Source: Janthinobacterium fluminis (GTDB lineage Bacteria > Pseudomonadota > Gammaproteobacteria > Burkholderiales > Burkholderiaceae_D). Taken from it: 64,000 bases of DNA. The DNA lies in the NCBI RefSeq assembly GCF_028595325.1, contig NZ_JAQQXR010000005.1, forward strand, positions 62,001 through 126,000, in the 5' to 3' direction. This document shows positions 8,533 to 17,806 of the stretch, piece by piece (positions within the stretch are counted from its first letter, which is position 1; the number at the start of each line of letters is the position of its first letter). The translations under genes and the position numbers were made by a program. The notes under the pieces are model-generated. The model saw only the letters and a list, made by a program, of their open reading frames with translations, made no database searches and had not been told where the DNA came from.

Positions 8533-8977
8533 GGACAACGACCCCGCCGCCGCGCTGGCGCTGGCCCGGGCCGCCGGCGCCGCCATGTTCGCGCGCGACC
8601 GCGCCAGCCAGGCGATGGGCATGCGGCTGGGCGAGATCCGCCCCGGCTATGCGCGCATGACGATGCCGGTGCGCGGCGACATGCTGAACGGGCACCAGAG
8701 CTGCCACGGCGGCTATATATTTGCCTTGGCCGACAGCGCCTTCGCATTCGCGTGCAACAGCCACAACCAAAACACGGTGGGCGCCGGCTGCACCATCGAC
8801 TACCTGGCGCCCGGCCGCCAGGACGACGTGCTGACGGCCGAAGCGGTGGAACAATCGCTGGCCGGGAAAAGCGGCATCTACGACGTCAAGGTCAGCAACC
8901 AGGACGGCCGCCTGATCGCCCTGTTCCGCGGCAAATCCATCCGCGTCGCCGGCGAGGTCGTTCCCACGCCCATTTGA
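8525..8977 (+). CDS. paaI: Hydroxyphenylacetyl-CoA thioesterase PaaI
   Basis: Hot-dog thioesterase (150 residues) that releases CoA from stalled or by-product phenylacetyl-CoA derivatives, protecting the CoA pool. The motif NGHQSCHGGYIFALADSAFA contains the conserved catalytic HGG...D region of the PaaI family. The ATG at 8525 gives family length and overlaps the end of paaH by 8 bp, suggesting coupled translation. It is followed 19 bp later by paaK. Confidence 0.93.
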   Translation: MHKDNDPAAALALARAAGAAMFARDRASQAMGMRLGEIRPGYARMTMPVRGDMLNGHQSCHGGYIFALADSAFAFACNSHNQNTVGAGCTIDYLAPGRQDDVLTAEAVEQSLAGKSGIYDVKVSNQDGRLIALFRGKSIRVAGEVVPTPI

Positions 8978-8996
8978 GAAGATTGAGGAGACAGCA

Positions 8997-10325
8997 ATGG
9001 TCCAACGTACCCCCGCGCCCGGCGACCTGGAGGCTATCGAGCGCGCCAGCAGGGACGAACTGCAGGCGCTGCAACTGCAGCGCATGAAATGGTCGCTGCG
9101 GCACGCCTATGACAACGTGCCGCACTACCGCGCCGCCTTCGACGCCGCCGGCGTCCACCCGGACGACCTGAAGACGCTGGCCGACCTGGCCAAGTTCCCC
9201 TTCAGCGACAAGAAAACCCTGCGCGACAACTACCCGTTCGGCCTGTTCGCCGTGCCGCGCGAGCAGGTGGTGCGCATCCACGGCTCCAGCGGCACCACCG
9301 GCAAGGCCACCGTGGTCGGCTACACGCAGAACGACATCAACACCTGGGCCGAGGTGGTGGCGCGCTCGATTCGCGCCGCCGGCGGGCGCGCCGGCGACAT
9401 GGTGCACATCTCCTACGGCTACGGCCTGTTCACCGGCGGCCTGGGCGCGCACTACGGCGCCGAGCGCCTCGGCTGCACGGTGATCCCGATGTCGGGCGGC
9501 CAGACCGAGAAACAGGTCCAGCTGATCTGCGACTTCAAGCCGGACATCATCATGGTGACGCCCTCGTACATGCTCAACATCATCGAGGAGTTTTCGCGCC
9601 AGGGCATGGACCCGGCCGAATCGTCGCTGAAGGTCGGCATCTTCGGCGCCGAGCCGTGGACCGACGCCATGCGCGCCGAAATCGAAACGCGGGCCGGCAT
9701 CGACGCCCTCGACATCTACGGCCTGTCCGAGGTGATGGGGCCGGGCGTGGCCAGCGAATGCATCGAGAGCAAGGACGGCCCGGTCATCTGGGAAGACCAT
9801 TTCTACCCGGAGATCATCGACCCCGACACCGGCGAAGTGCTGCCGGACGGCGCGGAGGGCGAATTGGTGTTCACCTCGCTGACGAAGGAGGCGCTGCCGG
9901 TGATACGCTACCGCACGCGCGACCTGACGCGGCTGCTGCCGCCGACTGCGCGGGCGATGCGCCGCATCGGCAAGATCACCGGCCGCTCCGACGACATGCT
10001 GATCATCCGCGGCGTCAACGTGTTCCCGTCGCAGATCGAGGAGCTGATCCTGAAGATGCCGAAGCTGGCGCCGCATTACCAGCTGGTGGTGTCGCGCGAG
10101 GGCCACCTCGACAAGCTCGACGTCATCGGCGAACTGCGCGCCGAAGTCTCCGGCAAGATGACGGAGTTCGACACCGAGGCGCTGGCGCGCGAGCTGGGCC
10201 ACCAGATCAAGACCTATGTCGGCGTGACGACGCGGGTGCGCCTGCTGGCGGCCGGCAGCATCGAACGCACGCTGACGGGCAAGGCCAGGCGCGTCGTCGA
10301 CAAGCGCCCGAAAAACCCCGGCTGA
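8997..10325 (+). CDS. paaK: Phenylacetate-CoA ligase PaaK
   Basis: ATP-dependent ligase that activates phenylacetate to phenylacetyl-CoA, the entry step of the pathway and the source of the PaaX inducer. The 442-residue adenylate-forming enzyme shows the P-loop HGSSGTTGKATVVGYT, the core motif YGLSEVMGPG and a C-terminal subdomain with GRSDDMLIIRGVNVFP. A GAGGAGA ribosome site precedes the ATG. It lies between paaI and paaJ in the same operon. Confidence 0.96.
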   Translation: MVQRTPAPGDLEAIERASRDELQALQLQRMKWSLRHAYDNVPHYRAAFDAAGVHPDDLKTLADLAKFPFSDKKTLRDNYPFGLFAVPREQVVRIHGSSGTTGKATVVGYTQNDINTWAEVVARSIRAAGGRAGDMVHISYGYGLFTGGLGAHYGAERLGCTVIPMSGGQTEKQVQLICDFKPDIIMVTPSYMLNIIEEFSRQGMDPAESSLKVGIFGAEPWTDAMRAEIETRAGIDALDIYGLSEVMGPGVASECIESKDGPVIWEDHFYPEIIDPDTGEVLPDGAEGELVFTSLTKEALPVIRYRTRDLTRLLPPTARAMRRIGKITGRSDDMLIIRGVNVFPSQIEELILKMPKLAPHYQLVVSREGHLDKLDVIGELRAEVSGKMTEFDTEALARELGHQIKTYVGVTTRVRLLAAGSIERTLTGKARRVVDKRPKNPG

Positions 10326-10393
10326 GCCGCAAACAGTGCGCGAAGCCGCGGCGCCGCCCGGGTTCGCCAGCAACCACGCATGGAGAAAATAAC

Positions 10394-11599
10394 GTGAACG
10401 AAGCCTTTATCTGCGACGCAGTGCGCACCCCGTTCGGCCGCTACGGCGGCGCCCTGGCCGGCGTGCGCGCCGACGACCTCGGCGCGCTGCCGATCGCCGC
10501 GCTGATGGCGCGCCATCCCGGCGTCGACTGGGCCGCCGTCGACGACGTCTTCTACGGCTGCGCCAACCAGGCCGGCGAAGACAACCGCAACGTCGGCCGC
10601 ATGGCCGCGCTGCTGGCCGGCCTGCCGGTCGAGGTCCCGGCCAACACCATTAACCGCCTGTGCGGCTCCAGCATGGATGCCGTCGGCATGGCCGCGCGCG
10701 CCATCAAGGCCGGCGAAGCGGGCCTGATCATCGCCGGCGGCGTCGAAAGCATGACGCGCGCGCCCTTCGTCATGGGCAAGGCCGACAGCGCCTTTTCGCG
10801 CGCGGCGAAGATCGAGGACAGCACGCTGGGCTGGCGTTTCGTCAACGCCGCGATGAAGGCGCAGTACGGCATCGACACGATGCCGGAAACGGCCGAGAAC
10901 GTGGCCGCGCAGTTCGGCATCAGCCGCGCCGACCAGGACGCGCTGGCGCTGCGCAGCCAGCAGCGCTGGGCCGCCGCCAACGCGGCCGGCGTGTTCGCCG
11001 GGGAAATCGTGCCGGTGTCGCTGGCGCAGAAGAAGGGCGAGCCGAAAATCGTCGGCGCCGACGAGCATCCGCGCCCCGACACCTCGCTGGAGATGCTGGC
11101 CAGGCTGAAGGGCGTGGTGCGCCCGGACGGCACGGTCACGGCCGGCAACGCCTCGGGCCTGAACGACGGCGCCTGCGCGATCCTGCTGGCCTCCGGCGCC
11201 GCCGCCGAAAAATACCAGCTGAGGCCGCGCGCCCGCGTGCTGGGCATGGCGACGGCCGGGCTGGCGCCGCGCATCATGGGCTTCGGCCCGTCGCCGGCGA
11301 CGCGCAAGGTGCTGGCGCAGACCGGCCTGAGCATCGCCCAGATGGACGTCATCGAACTCAACGAAGCCTTCGCGGCGCAGGCGCTGGCCGTCACGCGCGA
11401 CCTCGGCCTGGCCGACGACGCCGCCCACGTCAACCCGAACGGCGGCGCCATCGCCATCGGCCATCCGCTGGGCGCGTCCGGCGCGCGCCTGGTGATGGCG
11501 GCGCTGAACCAGCTGGAGCGTAGCGGCGGGCGCTACGCGCTGTGCACGATGTGCATCGGCGTCGGCCAGGGCATCGCGCTGGTCATCGAACGTATCTAA
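10394..11599 (+). CDS. paaJ: 3-oxoadipyl-CoA/3-oxo-5,6-dehydrosuberyl-CoA thiolase PaaJ
   Basis: Thiolase (401 residues) that cleaves 3-oxoadipyl-CoA to succinyl-CoA and acetyl-CoA, and the dehydrosuberyl intermediate one cycle earlier. Catalytic residues are visible: the acyl-accepting Cys in NRLCGSSMDAV (C90), the His in GHPLGASGARL and the C-terminal Cys in CTMCIGVGQG. The GTG start at 10394 is preceded by TGGAGA. PcaF of the beta-ketoadipate route is a close relative, but the position in the paa operon supports PaaJ. Confidence 0.93.
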   Translation: MNEAFICDAVRTPFGRYGGALAGVRADDLGALPIAALMARHPGVDWAAVDDVFYGCANQAGEDNRNVGRMAALLAGLPVEVPANTINRLCGSSMDAVGMAARAIKAGEAGLIIAGGVESMTRAPFVMGKADSAFSRAAKIEDSTLGWRFVNAAMKAQYGIDTMPETAENVAAQFGISRADQDALALRSQQRWAAANAAGVFAGEIVPVSLAQKKGEPKIVGADEHPRPDTSLEMLARLKGVVRPDGTVTAGNASGLNDGACAILLASGAAAEKYQLRPRARVLGMATAGLAPRIMGFGPSPATRKVLAQTGLSIAQMDVIELNEAFAAQALAVTRDLGLADDAAHVNPNGGAIAIGHPLGASGARLVMAALNQLERSGGRYALCTMCIGVGQGIALVIERI

Positions 11600-11658
11600 A
11601 AAAAAGCCGCAGCCATAGCGGCCCCGCATCCTATTGTTGTGCAACCGGGGAGACAAGC

Positions 11659-12807
11659 TTGTTATCGATTATCCTGAAGAAGACCGTCATTGCCGCCGCG
11701 CTGTGCTGCGCCGGCGCCGCCTGCGCCGCCGAGAACATCAAGATCGGCTCGGTGCTGTCCGTTTCCGGCCCGGCCGCCTTCCTCGGCGACCCGGAGCTGA
11801 AGACGCTGCAGATGTACATCGAGAAGATCAACGCCGAGGGTGGCGTGCTGGGCCGCAAGCTGGAGCTGGTGCATTACGACGACGGCAGCGACGCGGCCAA
11901 GGCGAACGGCTTCGCCAAGCGCCTGATCGAGTCCGACAAGGTCGACGTGCTGATCGGCGGCACCACCACCGGCGCGACGATGGCGATGGCGCCGCTGGTC
12001 GACAAGGCCAGCCTGCCGTTCATCTCGCTGGCGGGCGCGGTGGTCATCGTCGACCCGGTCAAGAAATGGGTCTTCAAGACGCCGCACACCGACCGCATGG
12101 CGGCCGAGAAGGTGTTCGAGGATATGAAGAAGCGCGGCATCAGCAAGGTCGGCCTGCTGTCCGAGACGAGCGGCTTCGGCGCCTCGGGGCGCAAGGAGTC
12201 GCAGGCGGTCGCCGCCAAGTACGGCATCACCTTCGTCGCCGACGAAACCTACGGCCCGAAAGACACCGACATCACCGCCCAGCTGACGCGCATCAAGGGC
12301 ACGGCCGGCGTGCAGGCCGTGTTCGTCTTCGGTTTGGGGCAGGGGCCGGCCGTCGCCACCAAGAACTACGGCCAGCTGGGCATGGGCGCGCTGCCGCTGT
12401 ACCAGTCGCACGGCGTGGCGTCGGACGAGTACATCAAGCTGTCGGGGAAATCGGCCGAAGGCGTGCGCCTGCCGACGCCGGCGCTGCTGATCGGCGCGAT
12501 GCTGCCGGCGGCCGACGCGCAAAAGGCCATCGTCACCGGCTACGACAAGCAGTACAAGGAACGCTACAAGATCGACCCGTCGACCTTCGGCGGCTATGCG
12601 CTGGACGCGCTGAACCTGTCGGTGGACGCCATCAGGCGCGCCGGCTCCACCGACAAGGAAAAAGTGCGCGGCGCGCTGGAGCAGACCAGGGGCTTTGTCG
12701 GCACCACCGGCGTGTTCAACATGACGCCGGCGAACCACATGGGCCTGGACCTGTCGGCCTTCCGCATGGTCGAGGTGAAAAACGGCGAATGGGCGCTGCT
12801 GAAGTAG
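11659..12807 (+). CDS. Branched-chain amino-acid/aromatic-acid type ABC substrate-binding protein
   Basis: Exported periplasmic binding protein of the LivK/Peripla_BP_6 type (382 residues). The signal peptide covers about 23 residues (ILKKTVIAAALCCAGAACAA), followed by ENIKIGSVLSVSGPAAFLGD and a GGTTTGATMAMAPLV ligand-pocket region. The TTG start at 11659 is chosen because GGGGAG precedes it and the signal peptide begins there. No livHMGF-type permease or ATPase genes adjoin it, so it is an orphan receptor. Its place inside the paa cluster suggests phenylacetate or a related aromatic acid as ligand, which is inference. Confidence 0.8.
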   Translation: MLSIILKKTVIAAALCCAGAACAAENIKIGSVLSVSGPAAFLGDPELKTLQMYIEKINAEGGVLGRKLELVHYDDGSDAAKANGFAKRLIESDKVDVLIGGTTTGATMAMAPLVDKASLPFISLAGAVVIVDPVKKWVFKTPHTDRMAAEKVFEDMKKRGISKVGLLSETSGFGASGRKESQAVAAKYGITFVADETYGPKDTDITAQLTRIKGTAGVQAVFVFGLGQGPAVATKNYGQLGMGALPLYQSHGVASDEYIKLSGKSAEGVRLPTPALLIGAMLPAADAQKAIVTGYDKQYKERYKIDPSTFGGYALDALNLSVDAIRRAGSTDKEKVRGALEQTRGFVGTTGVFNMTPANHMGLDLSAFRMVEVKNGEWALLK

Positions 12808-12981
12808 AGGCGGCGCGCAAACAAGGGCCGGAGGCGGCCGTGCCTGGCCAATTTTTGTCGTTCCCGCACTCGGGAATGCGCGCCGGTCCGGCCTGCGCGC
12901 AGGGAAGCGTCGCCGGACCTGAATTGTCGAATCAGGCCCGGGTGCGGAGCGCCCATCCGGGCGCCGAATTGGAGAAGAAAT

Positions 12982-13593
12982 ATGGTTAAAGTGTACGAAA
13001 TCAACGGCGTCACGCCGGTGGTCCACCCCAGCGCCTACGTGCACCCGAGCGCGGTGCTGATCGGCGACGTCATCATCGGGCCGCGCTGCTACGTCGGCCC
13101 GCTGGCCTCGATCCGCGGCGACTTCGGCCGCCTGATCCTGGAGGAGGGCGCCAACCTGCAGGACACCTGCGTGATGCACGGCTTCCCCGGTTGCGACACG
13201 GTGGTCGAAGTCGACGGCCACATCGGCCACGGCGCCGTGCTGCACGGCTGCCGCATCGGCCGCAACGCGCTGGTCGGCATGAACGCGGTGGTGATGGACA
13301 ACGCCGTCATCGGCGCGGAGTGCGTGGTCGCCGCGATGAGCTTCGTCAAGGCCGGCATGCTCGTGCCGCCGCGCAGCATGGTGGTCGGCGCGCCGGCGCG
13401 GGTGACGCGCGCGCTGAGCGACGAAGAAATCAAATGGAAAAGCGGCGGCACCGCCCAGTACCACGAACTGGCGGTGCGCTCGATGCGCAGCATGCGCGAG
13501 GTCGAGGCGCTCAGCGAGGTCGAGGCCGGCCGCAAGCGCATCGACTGGGAATCGTCGCTGCCGCTGCACCTGCATAAAAACGCCTCGGCTTAA
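12982..13593 (+). CDS. paaY: PaaY, hexapeptide-repeat thioesterase of the phenylacetate pathway
   Basis: Left-handed beta-helix protein related to gamma-carbonic anhydrases (203 residues), reported in other bacteria to hydrolyse a dead-end CoA product of the pathway. Imperfect hexapeptide repeats run through residues 15-130, and metal-binding His are likely in VMHGFPG, HIGHG and VLHGCRIG. The C-terminal helix contains KWKSGGTAQYHELA. The gene follows the binding-protein gene after 174 bp, which contain a small TTCCCG/CGGGAA stem (12861-12876). Confidence 0.92.
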   Translation: MVKVYEINGVTPVVHPSAYVHPSAVLIGDVIIGPRCYVGPLASIRGDFGRLILEEGANLQDTCVMHGFPGCDTVVEVDGHIGHGAVLHGCRIGRNALVGMNAVVMDNAVIGAECVVAAMSFVKAGMLVPPRSMVVGAPARVTRALSDEEIKWKSGGTAQYHELAVRSMRSMREVEALSEVEAGRKRIDWESSLPLHLHKNASA

Positions 13594-13649
13594 AGCCTTC
13601 CGGAAGCAACTGCCGACTACTCACCTTACCTCTATCCTGGAGATTTTTG

Positions 13650-15701
13650 ATGGCCCAAGTATCCACCCTGCAAAGCTTGATCGGCGGCCGCTGGCTCGGC
13701 GCCGCCGCCGCCGTGCCGCTGCACAGCGCGCTCAACAACAGCCTGATCTACCATACCCACGCCGAGTCCATCGACTTCGACGAGGCCGTCACCTACGCCC
13801 GCAAGACCGGCGTGCCGGGCCTGATGGCGCTCGACTTCCAGCAGCGCGCCGCGCGCCTGAAGGCGCTGGCGCTGTACCTGGTCGAACGCAAGGAAGAGCT
13901 GTACGCGATCTCGCACCTGAGCGGCGCCACGCGCGCCGACAGCTGGGTCGACATCGAGGGCGGCACCGGCACGCTGTTCGCCTACGCCAGCATGGGCAGC
14001 AACGAGCTGCCCTCGTCGAACGTGCTGCACGAAGGCCCGGCCATCGCGCTGGGCAAGAAGGGCGGCTTCGCCGGCACCCACATCCTGGTGCCGCGCGGCG
14101 GCCTGGCGGTGCACATCAACGCCTTCAACTTCCCCATCTGGGGCCTGCTGGAAAAATTCGCGCCGAGCTTCCTGGCCGCCATGCCCTGCATCGCCAAGCC
14201 GGCCACCGCGACGTCCTACCTGACCGAAGCCGTGGTGCGCATGATGCACGGCTCCGGCCTGCTGCCGGAGGGCAGCCTGCAACTGGTGATCGGCGGCACC
14301 GGCGACCTGCTCGACCGCCTCAACGGCCAGGACGTCGTCACCTTCACGGGCTCGGCCGCCACCGCCGCCAAGCTGCGCAGCAACCGCAACCTGGTCGAGC
14401 ACGCGATCCCCTTCAACGGCGAGGCCGATTCGCTCAATTGCGCGATCCTGGCGCCGGACGTCAAGCCGGACGACGCCGAGTTCGAGCTGTTCATCAAGGA
14501 AGTGGCGCGCGAGATGACCGGCAAGTCCGGGCAGAAGTGCACGGCGATCCGCCGCATCATCGTGCCGCAGAATATGCTCGACGCCGTCGGCGCGCGCCTG
14601 CGCGAGCGCCTGGCGAAAGTCACCGTCGGTGACCCGTCCATCGAGGGCGTGCGCATGGGCGCGCTGGCCTCCAAGGAGCAGCAGCGCGACGTCGCCGAGC
14701 GCGTCGCCATGCTGGCGCGCGGCAACGAGGTGCTGTACGGCGCCGCCGACGGCTTCGCGCCGCTGGGCGAGGGCGCCGCCGACGGCTGCTTCTTCAGCCC
14801 GACGCTGCTGATGTGCCGCGACGCGCTGAGGAACGACGCGGTGCACGACGTCGAAGCCTTCGGCCCCGTCAGCACGCTGATGCCCTACGGCGACATCGAC
14901 GAGGCGCTGGCGCTGGCGGCGCGCGGCAAGGGCAGCCTGGTCAGCACGCTGGTGACGCGCGATCCGAAGATCGCCGCCCACGCGGTGCCGGTGGCGGCCG
15001 CGCTGCACGGCCGCGTCCACATCCTCGACCGCGAGGCGGCCGTCGACTCGACCGGCCACGGCTCGCCGCTGCCGCAGCTCAAGCACGGCGGGCCGGGCCG
15101 CGCCGGCGGCGGCGAGGAGCTGGGCGGCGTGCGCGCCGTGCGCCACTACCTGCAGCGCGCCGCCATCCAGGGCTCGCCGACGATGCTGGCGGCCGTCACC
15201 GGCGAATACGTGCGCGGCGCCGCCGTCAAGGAAAGCCCGCTGCACCCCTTCCGCAAACACTTCGAGGACCTGGAAACGGGCGACTCGCTGCTGACGCACC
15301 GGCGCACCGTCAGCGAGGCCGACATCACGGCCTTCGGCGGCATCTCGGGCGACTTCTTCTATATGCACTTCGACGAAATCGCGGCGCGGCAATCGCAGTT
15401 CGGCAAGCGCATCGCGCACGGCTACTTCGTGCTGTCGGCGGCGGCCGGCCTGTTCGTCTCGCCCGGCGTCGGCCCGGTGCTGGCCAACTACGGCCTGGAC
15501 AACCTGCGCTTCGTCAAGCCGGTCGGCATCGGCGACACCATCCGCGCGCGCCTGACCTGCAAGCGCAAGGTCGACCGCAACCGCAAGGACGTGTTCGGCG
15601 TCGGCCAGGGCGTGGTGGCCTGGGACGTGCAGGTCACCAACCAGGACGAGGAGCTGGTGGCCAGTTACGACATCCTGACGCTGGTGTCGAAGCGCGAATG
15701 A
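13650..15701 (+). CDS. paaZ: Bifunctional oxepin-CoA hydrolase/aldehyde dehydrogenase PaaZ
   Basis: Ring-opening enzyme: a C-terminal MaoC-type hydratase domain hydrolyses oxepin-CoA, and the N-terminal NADP-dependent aldehyde dehydrogenase oxidises the reactive aldehyde. The dehydrogenase residues are visible as E258 ([10 protein letters not shown]) and C297 ([11 protein letters not shown]). The hydratase domain starts near residue 540 and contains [11 protein letters not shown] and IAHGYFVLS. The ATG at 13650 has CTGGAG upstream. At 683 residues it matches the E. coli enzyme (681), so both domains are intact. It ends the paa operon. Confidence 0.96.
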   Translation: MAQVSTLQSLIGGRWLGAAAAVPLHSALNNSLIYHTHAESIDFDEAVTYARKTGVPGLMALDFQQRAARLKALALYLVERKEELYAISHLSGATRADSWVDIEGGTGTLFAYASMGSNELPSSNVLHEGPAIALGKKGGFAGTHILVPRGGLAVHINAFNFPIWGLLEKFAPSFLAAMPCIAKPATATSYLTEAVVRMMHGSGLLPEGSLQLVIGGTGDLLDRLNGQDVVTFTGSAATAAKLRSNRNLVEHAIPFNGEADSLNCAILAPDVKPDDAEFELFIKEVAREMTGKSGQKCTAIRRIIVPQNMLDAVGARLRERLAKVTVGDPSIEGVRMGALASKEQQRDVAERVAMLARGNEVLYGAADGFAPLGEGAADGCFFSPTLLMCRDALRNDAVHDVEAFGPVSTLMPYGDIDEALALAARGKGSLVSTLVTRDPKIAAHAVPVAAALHGRVHILDREAAVDSTGHGSPLPQLKHGGPGRAGGGEELGGVRAVRHYLQRAAIQGSPTMLAAVTGEYVRGAAVKESPLHPFRKHFEDLETGDSLLTHRRTVSEADITAFGGISGDFFYMHFDEIAARQSQFGKRIAHGYFVLSAAAGLFVSPGVGPVLANYGLDNLRFVKPVGIGDTIRARLTCKRKVDRNRKDVFGVGQGVVAWDVQVTNQDEELVASYDILTLVSKRE

Positions 15702-15710
15702 AGCATGGCC

Positions 15711-15748
15711 GTGTCGGCTGTTCCCGGCCCTTGCCGGGCGGCCGACAC
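15711..15748 (+). terminator. Strong stem-loop after paaZ
   Basis: Nested perfect arms pair 15711-15718 with 15741-15748 and 15723-15728 with 15733-15738, giving a GC-rich hairpin ten bases after the paaZ stop. No T-run follows, so it may stabilise the 3' end rather than act as a classical terminator. Confidence 0.5.
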
Positions 15749-16020
15749 GACACGCTGACAGTAACAACAAGTTTGATTGTATTGCTATTCTTATTAGAAA
15801 TTTCCCTCTAAAAACGGCTATTTTCTGCCCCAAAAACAACGAAACACCTGTTTTTAGCCCTAATATTTTCCAGCGGCAATATTTTTACCTGTAGCATTCC
15901 AGGCTCCGAGGTAGCGCACATCCTGCGCAAACACAGTGGCCGGCCCAAACCGGCGCCGGCGCCCACCAGTGACCTCGAACCGATATCCCACATTGAGTCA
16001 CACACGCTACGGGTAGAACT
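15749..16020 (+). other. AT-rich leader upstream of the porin gene
   Basis: There is no gene here. The stretch is clearly more AT-rich than its neighbours between 15765 and 15890 and must hold the porin promoter. TTGATT at 15773-15778 is a possible -35, but no convincing -10 stands at the right distance. The porin ATG has only a weak ribosome site (GGGTAG). I see no conserved operator. Confidence 0.35.
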
Positions 16021-17280
16021 ATGAAAAAACGCTTTTTAGTCACTTTGCTCACCATGCCGCTGGCGCTCGCCAACGCCTTCGCCGACGAGGGCGGGCCGAC
16101 CGTCAAGTTCAGCGGCTACGGCACGGCCGCGCTGACGCGGAGCAACACCGACGAGGCCCAATTCGCCCGTCCGAACCAGTCCACCGGCGCCGCCAAGAGC
16201 GCGCGCTTCGGCATCGACTCGAACCTCGGCCTGCAGGCCAGCGTGACCGCCAACGACACCTTCTCCTTCACCGCCCAGACGCTGGTGCGCAAGGACGGCG
16301 TCGACGACTTCCGCCCCGAGCTGGCATGGGCCTTCGCCAAGGCCAAGCTGTCGGACGAGTTCAGCGTGCGCGTCGGCCGCATGGGCCTGCCCGTCTTCAT
16401 GATCTCCGACTACCGCAACGTCGGCTACGCCAACACCATGCTGCGTCCGCCTGGCGAGGTGTACTCGCAAGTGCCGATGAACGGCATCGACGGCATCGAC
16501 GCCACCTACCAGCGCAGCTTCGGCGACACCAACGTCACGGCGCAACTGGCGCTGGGCCGCACCCGCGCCACGCTGGCCACCGGCCCGGACACGCGCGTGC
16601 ACATGGAAGCGAAAAACATCTCGGCCCTGAACTTGGTGGCCGAACACGGCCCGCTGACCTTGCGCTTCGGCCGCGCCGACACCAAGATCACGGTGGCCGA
16701 CTCCGTGTCGCTGAACGGCCTCGACGCGGCTCTGCGCGCCACCGGCGCCGGCTACGGCTTCCCGCAACTGGCCACGCTGGCCGACAACTTGGCGGTGAAG
16801 AATAAAAAAGCCTCGTTCACCTCGCTGGGCCTGGCGCTGGACTGGAACAATATCCTGGTGCAGTCCGAGTACGCCAAGCGCAAGACCGACAGCTACATCA
16901 ACGACACCACGTCCTGGTATCTGATGGCCGGCTACCGCATCGGCAAATTCCTGCCCTACTACAGCCACGCCAACCTGAAGGTCGACAGCATCGTCGCCAA
17001 CACCGTGCCGGCGTCCTGCCCGGCCGGCTACCCGGCCGCCTGCACGCCGACCCTGCGCGTTCTGTCCGGCGCCGTGAACAGCGTGTCGAGCACCGGCACC
17101 CAGGGCGAGCAGTCGACCGACAGCATCGGCCTGCGCTGGGACTTCCACCGCTCGGCGGCGCTGAAGCTGCAGATCGACCGCATCAAGCCGAAGAACGGCC
17201 AGGGCCTGCTGCTGCAGCCGGCCGCCGGCTTCAAAGGCCCGGTGACGGTTGGCGCGATTGCCATCGATTTCGTATTCTAA
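16021..17280 (+). CDS. Outer-membrane porin
   Basis: Predicted beta-barrel porin of 419 residues. It has a signal peptide of about 21 residues (KKRFLVTLLTMPLALANAFA), then FSGYGTAALTRSN, alternating amphipathic strands, and a C-terminal aromatic residue (AIAIDFVF) as needed for outer-membrane insertion. The family resembles porins next to aromatic or phosphate uptake genes, but the substrate cannot be told. It is 10 bp ahead of a small periplasmic protein gene and near a chemoreceptor, suggesting one uptake and sensing unit behind the paa operon. Confidence 0.75.
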   Translation: MKKRFLVTLLTMPLALANAFADEGGPTVKFSGYGTAALTRSNTDEAQFARPNQSTGAAKSARFGIDSNLGLQASVTANDTFSFTAQTLVRKDGVDDFRPELAWAFAKAKLSDEFSVRVGRMGLPVFMISDYRNVGYANTMLRPPGEVYSQVPMNGIDGIDATYQRSFGDTNVTAQLALGRTRATLATGPDTRVHMEAKNISALNLVAEHGPLTLRFGRADTKITVADSVSLNGLDAALRATGAGYGFPQLATLADNLAVKNKKASFTSLGLALDWNNILVQSEYAKRKTDSYINDTTSWYLMAGYRIGKFLPYYSHANLKVDSIVANTVPASCPAGYPAACTPTLRVLSGAVNSVSSTGTQGEQSTDSIGLRWDFHRSAALKLQIDRIKPKNGQGLLLQPAAGFKGPVTVGAIAIDFVF

Positions 17281-17290
17281 GGACGAGCAC

Positions 17291-17701
17291 ATGAAGACAA
17301 CTATGAAAGCGCTCGTTCTGGCGGGCGCGGTATTTGCTGTGGCGGCGCCGGCGCTGGCCGAGGTGGTGGTGGTGGTGAATCCGAAGAGCGCCAGCGGCGC
17401 GATGACGAACGAGCAGGTGTCGCAGTTCTTCCTCGGCAAATCGACGGCGATGACGCCGATCGACCAGCCGGAAAGCGCGCCCATCCGCGCCGAGTTCTAC
17501 AAAAAGGTGACGGACAAGGAGCCGTCGCAGGCGAAGGCCCTGTGGTCGAAGCTGGTCTTTACCGGCAAGGCGACCCAGCCGAAGGAAGTGGCCAACAGCG
17601 CCGACGTGAAAAAGGCCGTCGCGGCCGATCCGAAAGCCATCGGCTACATGGAAAAAAGCGCCGTCGACGCCACCGTGAAGGTTGTGTTGACCGCGCCGTA
17701 A
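17291..17701 (+). CDS. Small periplasmic PstS-like protein
   Basis: Exported 136-residue protein resembling one lobe of phosphate-type (PstS) binding proteins. A signal peptide (MKALVLAGAVFAVAAPALA) is followed by EVVVVVNPKS and NEQVSQFFLGKSTAM, a segment often seen in PstS-like single-domain proteins. At about half the usual PstS length it is unlikely to be a classical transporter receptor. It lies 10 bp after the porin and probably shares its transcript. Function unknown; partnership with the porin or chemoreceptor is a guess. Confidence 0.7.
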   Translation: MKTTMKALVLAGAVFAVAAPALAEVVVVVNPKSASGAMTNEQVSQFFLGKSTAMTPIDQPESAPIRAEFYKKVTDKEPSQAKALWSKLVFTGKATQPKEVANSADVKKAVAADPKAIGYMEKSAVDATVKVVLTAP

Positions 17702-17724
17702 GGCTACATTGAATGATGTGCCCG

Positions 17725-17764
17725 AGGCCCGTATCGCCAGACCCCGGTCTGGCGCTGCGGGCCT
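17725..17764 (+). terminator. Two-tier stem-loop between the PstS-like gene and the chemoreceptor
   Basis: Perfect arms pair 17725-17731 with 17758-17764 and, inside, 17735-17743 with 17746-17754. There is no T-run. It could attenuate read-through or protect the upstream mRNA 3' end. Confidence 0.4.
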
Positions 17765-17806
17765 TGTGACATGGCGAAAAGAAGAATCCCGATACAGGAG
17801 ACGGCA

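Noticed and set aside
6052..8622. An 856-codon minus-strand frame opposite paaG-paaH-paaI
   Set aside because: Arg/Ala/His/Gly-rich shadow of three well-recognised genes on the plus strand.
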